DNA from: Cryptomeria japonica
Taxonomy: Eukaryota; Streptophyta; Pinopsida; Cupressales; Cupressaceae
DNA length: 64,000 nt
NCBI RefSeq assembly: GCF_030272615.1
Contig: NC_081415.1
Span: 628,347,240-628,411,239, forward strand
Reading direction: 5' to 3'
The translations under genes and the position numbers were made by a program. Each line of letters opens with the position of its first letter. The first letter of the stretch is position 1. Under the pieces are notes generated by a model. It did not search any database. It saw only the letters and a program-made list of their open reading frames with translations, and was not told the origin of the DNA. Below are positions 24,801 to 36,800 of the stretch, piece by piece.

Positions 24801-27800
24801 GTTTTTTACCCTATTTTTTTTACGTTTTTTTTTATTAAAAAAATCCTCCTTTTTTTTTCAAACAAAAAATCAGAGGTATTTTTTTCTGATTACTTTCAGG
24901 AGAAATTCAGGGTTCAAATTTGCAAAAAAATTAATTTTTGGGTTTCTCCCAAACCTCGAAATTCATGCATTTGGATTCGTGCCAATAATTCCACTCCAGG
25001 GTTTCAATTTTTTTCATGTAGCTGCTTCTATTCTGATTTTTTAATTAGATTCTTTTGTCTCTTGCTTTCACTCAGTTGACCTCATTCAACCTCGATTTTC
25101 GTGATGGCATCTTTGACCAACATCATGTTGGAACACAGTCAGAAGTTCAACGACCGCAACTACAACACCTGGAAACAGCGTATGTTGACCATTTTTGAGT
25201 ATCGTTGCCTTGATTAGATTGTTTTGGGCAAGGAATCTCATCCTACAATAGCAAGTGATGATCAAGACAAACATGATGTAAAGAATCGAGAGGTTGTCAT
25301 GCTTATCAAACTCTTAGTCACAGATGATCAACTCCCTCAGGTGCCTTTAGGTAAAACAACTAAAGAGATCTGGGATCTCTTGAAGGATCTTCATGAAACG
25401 TCTGACAAGAGTTGAGCTTTCTTTCTGAAGAATATGGTGTTTTCTATCATGATGGATGAGAAGTCATCTATGCAAGCACATCTTACAAAGATCAAGGACA
25501 TCCGGGACTAGTTGGAAGCTATAGGCCGAACCATGGTGGAAGAGGATATGTTAGTGATCACGCTGAAAAGCCTTCCCAGATCCTACGAGCACTTCATTGA
25601 TACACTCAATATCTCATCTATTAGTGTTGATATGAAGTTTCTTGATCTCTGCAACAAGCTTCTACAACAGGATCGATGGAAGCAGTGCTAGTTTGTCCAC
25701 TGAACAGGGTTTCATAACCTTAGCTTTGCATAAGAACAAGGGTAAAGCTCTGTCCTTTCAATAGAAAGGACAAGGTCAAGGTCAACCTCAGTAGTCTTCA
25801 AAGAAGAAGAGCTTACAGTGTTCCTACTGTCATATCTATGGCCATTTGGTGAAAGATTGCAGGAAATTGATAGCATCCCAGCAATCCAAACAAGGAGGGT
25901 CCAAGCAGAAAGCCAATTCTGCCACGCATCTTGATCCAAAGGAATCTGCCTTCTATGCGTTCATGGCCCAAACCTCATCTGATGATATTTAATCATCAAC
26001 CTGGTACATTGACTCTGGAGCCTCTCGGAATTTCACACATCATTGGGATTGGTTTACCGAGTACTTGCCTTTCACTGATTTAGTGATCTTTGGTGGAGAC
26101 GAATAGTATACTATTGTCGGCAAGGGCAACAATCAGATTTCATCTGGTGGGAGGGACTTGATATTCCTCAATGTATACTTTGTACCTGGTATGAAGCTCA
26201 ATCTACTGCCAGTTAGTCAGATTATGCAAAATTCACCACAACCGGATGTCGTCTTCGGGTTGCACAAGTGCAACATTGTTGATAGGGAGACTCGTACTAC
26301 TGTTGCAATTGGCATTGAGGATCAAGGTCTTTATAGACTTGTTGATTCTACTAGTTCTCAGGAGCTCGCCATGGCATCTAGGAGTACTGCCATCAACACT
26401 CTTTGGCATCAACGACATGGACACCTGAATGTTCACTATCTCTCTCAATTGGTTCGAGAGGATCTAGTTGGAGGATTACCTGAGATTCAAACTCAGATTC
26501 ATGGAGTTTGCGGAGCGTGTCAAGCTGGAAAGCAGCATAGGACTCTGTTTTCAGATGGAGATGCTTGGAGAGCATCCAAGGTCTTGCAGCTCGTTCATGT
26601 GGATATCTGTGGTCCCATGAACACTCCATTAGTCACTGGATGCAGGTATTTTCTATTATTTGTTGATGATTTCAGCAGGTGCATGTGGGTGTATTTTCTT
26701 ATGCAAAAATCAGAGGTGTTCACCATGTTTCAGAAGTTTAAGGCCTTAGTGGAAAAAGAGTTTGGCTGTTAGATAGTCACTCTTTGGTCTGACAATGGAG
26801 TGGAATTTTGTTCTATAGAGTTCACCAACTTCTGTGCATCACATGGTATTAAGCATCAGCTTACCACACCTTACACCCCTTAGCAGAACGGTGTTGTTGA
26901 GCGCAAGAACCGTACAGTCATTGAGATGGCTCGGTCTATGTTGGAGCATAGAAATGTTCCAAAACACTTTTGGGTGGAAGCAGTCTTCACTGTAGTCTAC
27001 CTTCTGAATCGGTCTCCCACAAAGGCCGTTAAGAAGATGACTCCAGAGGAAGCTTGGTCTGGCAGGATGCCCAAAATCAGTCATTTGAAAGTTTTTGGCT
27101 CTACAACTTATGTTTGGATTCTAGATGCCAAGCACACCAAACTGGATCCAAAGAGTCAAAAATTGATGTTCACTAGCTATAGTGACAACCACAAGGCATA
27201 TCGGCTGATTGATATAGACACTAATCGCCTCATATTCAGTCGAGATGTAGTATTTGATGAAGCAAGAGGGCCTTTTCAGCCTTCCTCTCCTGATTTGAGC
27301 ATTGAGGATCAGCCTCCAAAGGCTCCAAGTATGGGTGTTCGCCTTCCCTTAGCTCCACCTGATGGGAGGGATTTAGTTGACTCTACAGTTGTGGGGTTTC
27401 CTAGGCATGACATTGCACCACCTGACTTTCCTCAGGACCTTCCGGATTCACATCTAGAGGAGCTTGCTCCAGATATTCCAGGTAATCTTCTTCATCTTGC
27501 AACAGATGTTGGTACTTCTACTCTCTGGCCTAAGTGGTGGGCCAAGACCATTGGTGATCTTCATAATGATGAGCTCATTGAGGGTAGATCATCTAGAGGC
27601 AAGAACAAGCAAAACACAGTTAATTTTGCTCTTATGGCCAACATTCATAGTATTTATGAGCCTCAGACATATACAGAGGTTAAAGGTGTACCTGAGTGGG
27701 AACAGGCTATGGCAGCTGAGCAACATAGTCTTCTGAAAAACAACACTTGGGTATTGTCAGATCTTCCTCTAGGGAAGAAGTCCATTGGCTGCCAATGGGT

Positions 27801-30800
27801 GTTTAAAGTCAAGTATAAAGCTGATGGAACCCTTGATAAGTACAAAGCTCGGTTAGTAACAAAAGGGTTTTCACAGAAGGAGGGCATCGACTATGAGGAG
27901 ACATTTGCTCCCACAGCCAAGATGAGTACCATTCGGCTTGTCCTCGCTCTCTCAGCTTAGTTTGGATGGAAAGTCCATCAAATGGACGTCAAGTGTGCCT
28001 TTCTCGATGGTGATTTGCAGGAAGAAGTCTACATGACGCAACCTCCAGGTTTCAAGGTTGCCGGCAAGGAACACGTGGTATGTAGACTAGTCAAAGCACT
28101 CTATGGCCTCAAACAGGCTCCTTGTGCATGGTATATAAAAATTGATAAGTACTTGATTGATCAAGGCTTTCAGAGGAGTCCTTTAGATCCCAATTTGTAT
28201 GTCAAACATACTAGTGATGATATTCTATTTCTAGTAGTCTATGTTGATGATCTCATCATTACTGGCAGTGCAGCACATTTGATCATGCAGGTCAAACAAA
28301 ATTTGTGTAAGCATTTTGATATGACAGATTTGGTACTTCTCCATTATTGTCTCGGTGTAGAGGTTTGGCAGACTGATAGCCACATATTCATTTCTTAGTC
28401 AAAGTATGCCAAGAGCCTACTGGATAAGTTTCGAATGCAAGATTGCAAACTTGCATCTACACCTATGGAGATAGGGCTGAAATTATCAGCCAAATCAGAT
28501 TCACTTGTAGTGGATGAGTCTTCATTCAGGCAACTAGTGGACAGCCTCATCTATCTCACCGCACTAGACCTGACATCAGTTATGCTGTGAGTATATTTCT
28601 CGCTTCATGTCAGCCCCAAAAGTTGAATGTTGGGTTGCAGCGAAGCGTGTGCTAAGATATGTGAAGGGCACTCCTGATTTTGGCATTTTGTACAGCAGAA
28701 GCAAAGATCCTAGGCTGGTTGGTTTCATAGACTTAGATTGGCAGGTTGTGTTGATGACAAAAAGTCAACTTCTGGGTATGTTTTCAGCTTGGGTACATGT
28801 GCAGTCACATGGACCAGCAAGAAACAACAGGCAATAGCTCTTTCCTTGTGCGAAGAAGAGTATCGGGGAACTGTTAAGGCAACATGTGAGGGAATTTGGC
28901 TACGTAGGTTGCTTGCAGACATGCAAATGTCTCAACCAAGACCTACTCCCTTGTTTTGTGATAATCAAGGGGTTCTGAAATTAGCCAAAAATCCAGTCTT
29001 CCATGAGCAGACAAAGCATGTGGAGCTTCATTGTCATTTCATCCACTAGCATGTTGAAGATGGATCATTGATACTGCAGTACATTCCTACAGAAGATCAG
29101 ACTGCAGATATCCTCACCAAGTCTCTGAGCCCGACAAAGTTTCTCAAATTTAGAGGGTAGCTTGGTGTGATAGATAGAATGACCATTAAGGGAGGGTATT
29201 AGAATATTTAATTATATTTTAGTCACCTGTATTTAGTTCCTTGTTTAATGGTCATTTAGCTTTTTAGTTTTTACCTTGTTAAGTGTAAACTATTGCTTCT
29301 TTATTAAAGATGCATAGTTAGCTTTTATTTAATTAGCTTTTAAGCTTTATTTAGCGTTTAGCTTTTTAGTCTTTTACTTTAACAATTTGTTTTTTTATAG
29401 AACATCGTCTTGTAAACTCTATATATACGTTTGTATATTGTTCAATTAATTTATCCAATTATTTTTCAGAAGTCAATGCCCCTGTTTCCTACAACCTTTT
29501 GCTGCACATGAGCACATTCACGATCATTCGTAACCTCATTAAAGATATCCAAATTCTCTTTATTAAATGAAGGCTTCTCCTAATTGGCTGTGATTCATTC
29601 TAAATTGTGATCAGGTTTAAGTTCAGAAAACTACATGTTGAAAAGCCCCACCTCTGGCATGTTGCTACTATAAAATACATGAAATGAGGGTTTGAAGGAG
29701 CAATGCTCAATGTATGCTACTGTGCCCTAGTTTGATGATCTAAAATGTCTAGTTTGGTGTTATTGTTTTCTTGGGAAAGTCTGAAGAATTGTTTGACTGC
29801 TGTCTGAATGTGAAAAAATGACAAAAAAATGAATTTTCAGGGGTTTATATGAACCAACCCACTTCCATTTTGAAAAACCCAATGGTTTTTTAATTAAACA
29901 TGTTTTGACTCACATCTTTTTCACATCCTCCCTTTTTTGCCAGTTTGACCCATTTGACCTAGTTTTGACTGTCATTGACTGCTTTATTGGTCAAACCAGG
30001 CATTCTGGTTTTACTGGCACGAGAAAGTTGCAGGTGCTGGATGCCTACAGTGCCTAGTTTTGCTTCTATGGTGCAGATGGCCAAAGCCTCACCCAATAAA
30101 CTTATATTTTTCCAATTTGGACATAACATTTTGCTCAAAACCCTAGAATAACTACTGATGAATGACTAGGCTTTTTGCAGCCCAAGTCTGAGGCCCAAAG
30201 TTGCATGGACACGGATACAGATACAAATACGGATACAGTATTGGATATGGATACGGCCATTTTTTAAGACCTCCAATATGGATATGGCTGGATACGTCAT
30301 TCATAAAAAACACACACATATATTTAACAAAATTTACTAAGTTATTTGAGGAGATTTTCATTATTTCAAAACCAATACAAACACATAATTGCGACATAAA
30401 TAACGATAAGTTGATTTAACATTTTACAATATGAAAAAATAGTAGAGTTGCATTGGGAGATAACCCAAAAAATGGGTCACTGAAATAGAAAAACATTTCA
30501 TTTGGTGTAGGTTTTGTTAATACCATTTAAAAAAAAAATATAACCAATGAATGAAGTTTTTAAAAACTAAATTTAAGAAGATTTATGTCGAATTTAAAAA
30601 AAAATCAAATCACATAGTATCTAGCATGGTTGGAAATCAAGGGTTTTTGGGCACGCGTGGGTACAATATTCGATGTGTATCTGGGTGTATCAGATACGTA
30701 TCCGTTTCGGAAACGGGAACGGATACGGGGATACGTGTGCCCATGGAGGGACAAAGGAGTTTCCGGCTACTCTGCTGAGGCCAGAGAGAGGCCTTTGATT

Positions 30801-33800
30801 ACTGCTGTCCTTTCACAAACGCCTTCTTCCTCTCTAGTTGATCCATGATTACCTCTAGAGGCACCATCAAAAATTTAATGGACATTATTTAACTACTTTC
30901 TTGTGTATCATCCCATTAATGGGGGAGTGTAGAGGAATATTATTGTCATGTAAATAATATAATGATGCAGGATATTGAAATAATTTTTTTCCCTTTATTA
31001 AATAGTAAGGGATCTATAGGAACTCTCACCCAAAAACAGAAGTAGTCATTCATTAATGGAATAAGAAAGCATGATGACAAAAAAGGGCTATAATATCTCC
31101 AAACTAACAAAAACCTAAAAATTGCCAATGGCTCAACCAAAAAAAATGGCTAACTGTCAAAACCGACATATAGCCCATTTTATCAATGAAATTGGGTAAA
31201 TGCCACCTTCTGTGTTGGACTCTTTTGGAAAGGATCAAGTTTCTACAACGACAAATACAAAAAGGGCAGTATCAATGTATCATGAAAATATATGTTATTA
31301 GTAGATACAGTTGGGCCTGCCAATAAATGTGAGGAATATGGAGCGTACTAGTATACCTAGTACTATTGACCTTAAAATTAAAAAATGTGTAGTTTCTTGA
31401 ATCTTGGCACCTGAGTTCCTGGAAAGGTTACCAACAGCAAAATTATTAGGACACTAACTGAAACCCTCTATAATTGCTATATATCAGAGTAGTTGGATAC
31501 ACCCATGCCCTTCCCTGGGTACGCATAATGCTATATCGGATATGGATATGGCTTGGATAACATATTTACACGTGTCCATAAAATACTAATTTTCCAGCTG
31601 TGTCAGATATAGTGTGATTTGATTATTAAAAAGTTTGACATGAACCTATCAAACTTAATTTAAAAAACTTCATTTGTACAATTTGTATTTTGTTTTTCTG
31701 TTTTTTTGTGAAATTTTATACTCTAATAAATGTGTATGTGCTTTTTATGAACGTCGTATCCAGCCGTATCCATATTAGAGGTTTTCAGGAGCCTTAAGAA
31801 ATGTCTGTATCCGTTTTGAATACCGTATACATATTTGTATCCATATCCGTGCCCATGCAACTTGGCTATAAATCCCTAGACAGAAAGCTCATGTATAATA
31901 AGAAATATTGAACTGAACCATAAAAACAGAAAATCATAAGTTGTGAGTGCTTATGAAAATCTTTTTTGTTATGTGAAATGAATCATAAAAATGTTTTCTA
32001 CTAGGAACAATTTATTTACTTAGAGATTTTATAAAGATCGGAACTGCAGCATGTACATATCATTTTTAAGTACTAGAATGGCCAGCATTAATGACCCTTA
32101 ATATTTAAGAATGTGCAGTTTCTTGTCATCTGAGTTGCTGTATTGGGTACCGACTGCAAATTATCCTAACTGAAAATCACTATAATTGCTATTAATAGCT
32201 GGACAGAAAACTTGTGTATAATAAGAAATATTTTAACTGAACTGTAAAAACATAATATCATATGTTGTGAGTGCTTTAGCAATCTTTTTTCTAATGTCAT
32301 GAGAATAAAAAAATCGTTTTTTGCCACGAACAAATTTTTTACTTGGAGATTATAAAAAGATCAGAACTGTAGTTGCTGTAAATATCTTTTTCAAGTACTA
32401 GAGTACGTAGTAGCAAGGATCTTGTAATAAAAAACTTTGTAGTTTCTTGGCACCTGAGTTCCTGGATAGGGTACTGACTGCAAAAATTAGGATCTAAACT
32501 GAAATCCAGGACAGAAATCTTGTATATAATAAAAATGTTAAAACTGAACCGTAAAAACAAAAAAATCATAAGTTGTGAGTGCTTGTAGTAATCTTTGTTT
32601 CCTTATGTCAAAAGAATAAAAAAAATGCTTTCTGCTATGAACAATTTATTTACTTGGAGATTTTGAAAGCACCAGAAATGTAGCAGTGTATATCATTTCC
32701 AAACAACATATGGAAGAGTGAACTTTCATGAGCAGGTATCGATGAAAACACAGGCCAAAGGAAGTCTCTAGATGCAGTATGTTGCAGGCTGCAGCCCTGG
32801 CCAACTCATTATCTTCATAGACTTGCGCACATAATTTATTTCTGAAGAACATACCTTACTCGAACATTTGATGGCTTAGTCTTTATTTATATTTAATAGC
32901 TTCGATTTAGGTCTTTTGTGGCGTTGCCCTATGATCCTACGCAAACACCTAAGATTTTATTTATATTCAATAGGTTCTGCTTTAGCTGTTTTGTCCTTCA
33001 GAATTTCTTACAATAAATGTATCTGAATCAGAAGAATAGATAAGATAATAACTGCCCTTTGCAACCTTCGACAATTCTTTTTCTAACTTCTACTTTCTTC
33101 TTTTCTTTTTTGGTTTTCTGTTTTCTTGAAGTCTATTTTGTATATTGGCTCTAATTAGCGTTGCAAATCTTTCTGGGTCCCCTCGATCTATTTATGGTCA
33201 GTATTGAGTATTAATAAATAAATTGAACTAATTCAATGAGTGAGGCCCCACTGAGATGCTATTAGATACGCAAGGTACTGATAACTAGTACTGAAGTGGA
33301 TCATATCCAACCAACTAATAGGTTGTTTTGACTTTTCGTTGCAGGGCGAACAAAACTGAGCTATAAAGTATTTTAGATTATGCTCAACCAAGAGTGCTGA
33401 TATGAGTTAAGATGTAGCATAATGATATAATTCAGTATTATTTTAGTTCTACATTGGTGACATTGGGTTACAACTTTTGCTGTAAACAACAACATCTTCA
33501 AGTAACATGAGATGACAAAATGGGTCACGACATATTCTACTTGCTTCTTTTCTTTTTTGGTTTTCTGTTTTCTTGAAGTCTATTTTGTATATTGGCTCTA
33601 ATTAGCATTGTAAATCTTTCTGGGTCCCATTGATCTATTTATGGTCAGTATTGAGTATTAATACATAAATTGAACTAAATCAATTAGTGGGGCCCCACTG
33701 AGATGCTATTAGATACACAAGGTACTGATAACTATTGCTGAAGTGGATCATATCCAACCAACTAATAGGTTGTTTTCGTTGCAGGGTGAACAAAACTGAG

Positions 33801-36800
33801 CTATAAAGTATTTTAGATTATGCTCAACCAAGAGTGCTGATATGAGTTAAGATGTAGCATAATGATATAATTCAGTAGTATTCTAGTTCTACATTGGTGA
33901 CATTGGGTTACAGCTTTGCTGTAAACAACAACATCTGCAAGCATCATGAGATAACAAAATGGGTCATGACATAAGATCACTTTTGAAAGAGGAATGCCAT
34001 TCTACATAACATGCCAACTAAGTGAAATAAAGAATTTGATTGGTTTCCATTGTTTAGCTGGATGACAAGACTATTAAGAGCACAAAATTTTGTTGTTGAA
34101 GAGAAGTAACTTACATTTGAACTGGCTGATGATTCGTTAAAGTTTCACATTTGGATTTTTTTTTAACAGTATGCCATATACCTTAGCAATAGTTGTTAGG
34201 CTTAGTGTCATTATTTAAGTATTGCTTTGTCATTATCTATGATTAATGAAGACTGAGGTCATATGATAAGAGTTAGTCGTAGGTTAATTAGTATTTTCTT
34301 CCCCATTGAGTAAATAGTGAGCGAAACCCTCAATGACATATTTTTCAATCTTTTTGTGTTAGTACCATTGGATTGTAGTCAGATTTGCAGGTACATTTCA
34401 TCATTTGTGAGCATTCTTTTGTATTCTATCATTTAGTACTTTTTGCTTTTGTTTTTCTGATGATTTACTTAGGAAAGAACAAGTGGTATTAAAGCTTTGG
34501 TCGGTCTTCTAGTTGCCATTTTCTAAAAATGCCAAGGTAGATTTATCGAAGAAATAGCTGAGAGTTTGTGACAAAACAGGAACCAATGAGATTGCTTGTA
34601 GATTTGTTATCTTTTGGGAAAAAAGTCAATGAATTCAGTGTCAGAAGATGATGTTAACCCTTGGGATGACTCTGACTTCATAGAGAGAAAGCTGGAGGAG
34701 TAGGCAGAAGGAAGCCAATAAAAATCCTCTTTTAAGTTTTAACATGTCGATGAAGATCTTGCAATATAACTTTTGGAAAGAAGTGGAGGTCCAAACATGG
34801 TGGAGTAAGATTCATTTAGCACTCTAGTGCAACTTATAACGTTGAGGAGAAACTAAATGTGGCTGCCCACTCATGGGGAGATAGATGGCCTGACCCAAAT
34901 CCTAGGGATAGGTTTACATAGTTTCCTGAGGCTTTGACTCTAAAGGGCAGACCAAATCAAAGACAAGCCATTTCACACCTAGCTCATACATTTTTTATTG
35001 AAATATTATTATAGAGGAATATACACGAGTCTATTAAATCTTGTATTTGAAGGTTATACTACCAGGACATGTAGTGCTCGATATCTACATATCCAACTTG
35101 TGGTTAGAAATCTGAAAAGGATATTTAACAGAAGAAATTGTGAAACTGAAAATGCTATTTCTATGGCTAGGAAATCAGAAATCCATAAAGATGTTATAAG
35201 AAGAAATATTTTAAGCTTTGAGAAGAAGGGAAATACTGTTGGTAGAAAATTTTAGGAAAGGGAGAAGATTGTTTTTTCGTCAAAATACCCTAGCCATCCA
35301 ATTGTTACAAGTCCAAGTGCCAATTGTCAAATCAACACTATAAATATTCCACCCCATGGAGTAAGCGTCGTGTATTTAACCCCAATTTTTTTATGTGGCT
35401 GAAGATGTGTCCTTCAGAGCTTCAAATTTCCGGGAAAATAACATTCTTCTGGCTAAGGTGATGCCGAGTGTGAAACAAAAATTCAGTCTCTTCCACTCGT
35501 TGAAGCAGGGGACTTTTTAGTATCCCATTCTGCAATGAAAAGTTTGGACTATCTTGACACCTTCAAGTTTTTTGCATTGTAAGGAATAATTTGGTTTTGG
35601 TCATGTTTGACCTTGGTAGCACCTTTAACATTCTAGATTAGAAACAAGTTGCAGGTTGGGTCTCCATCTAGACTTTTTTGAGTATTTTCCCGTATGGGTT
35701 TTATTTCATTGGAGCCTTGAATGCCTAGTAGTGGTACACAATGTGGAGCTTACAGTGATTATTTATACCCTTAGAGGATAAGTTCATGTTGCTGATATTG
35801 GAGGAGCACATGTATTGGGTGTACAGTGGTTGTATTCTCTGGAAAATTATTCCATCAAAAACCTATATACTATTAAATCCTTATGCCTGAGGAAATTAAG
35901 AACAATTGATTCAAGCCAAATGAATACAATTCTAAAGAAAGGTCATTTCGGATTTATGGCTCACTCGTATGTTAGGAATTTGATCATTCTGATCCACTGG
36001 CAAGCTACAAAAATTCAGAATTTCTTTGCATGTACAAGTTAGTGTTCCAAGATCTACCAAAGTGTTTATGACAAATAAAGACAGTGAATAAATTGTTGGA
36101 AGGGTATTTGAATATATATGGAGGCGATACATCAATTAAGCAGGTACAATGGCTATATCTAATTGAGTATCAATATAACACCACATACAACTCTGTTCTA
36201 AAGATTTCTCTATTCAAGGCATCAGATGGCTACTTAATCAAATTAACCATGGACTTACTACTTCAAGGTTGAAAGGTTCTTGTAGCAATAGAAACATCAG
36301 AAGAAATGTTGGACATAATAGTTGAAGAAAAATTTGGCCATGTGGTAAATCGGATGAAGCATTAGGAAGATCAACATAGGACAGAACAAAGGTTTGAAGT
36401 AGGAGACATGGTGTTTGTATAATTGTCGCCTTACAATTAAATGACCCTGAAGGAGAAAGGGAGGCAGAAGCTTTAACTTTAGACATATGGACCATACATA
36501 ATTTGGGAAAAGGTTGAAGAAGTAGCTAAATAGGGAGGTGGCGGCAGAGATACCACAGACTGAAATCCCAACTATAGATGAATACACAAAGTTGGTGTCA
36601 GATCTTGAAGTTATAGTGGACATTGGAGAAGAGGTAAAGGTGCTTCGAATAGGGCATTCCAAGTTTGGAAAATCAAGTAGAAGGGATTAGGAGCGTGCAA
36701 AAAAAATTGTAAGACAGCCAAGAAATAAAAGAAAGCTCTCAATCTCATGTATGGGTTTTGTTAAGTTGTATTGTTTGGTGTGTTGGTTGGGGTTATATTT

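Larger units (their letters stand above)
23023..29468 (+). mobile_element. Ty1/Copia element, plus strand, nearly full length
   Basis: LTRs at 23023-23280 and 29197-29468, perfect 5-bp TSD gaagt (23018-23022, 29469-29473), a primer site tggtatcagagc exactly at 23281-23292, and a purine tract ttaagggaggg at 29186-29196. The order gag, zinc knuckle, protease, integrase, RT, RNase H is Copia. The leader holds an extra LTR in reverse orientation and the gag start is present twice. The element is broken (several interruptions) but every pol domain is recognisable. LTRs differ by about 6-7 percent by eye plus a 14-bp length difference. It lies in MED15 intron 1. Confidence 0.9.
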
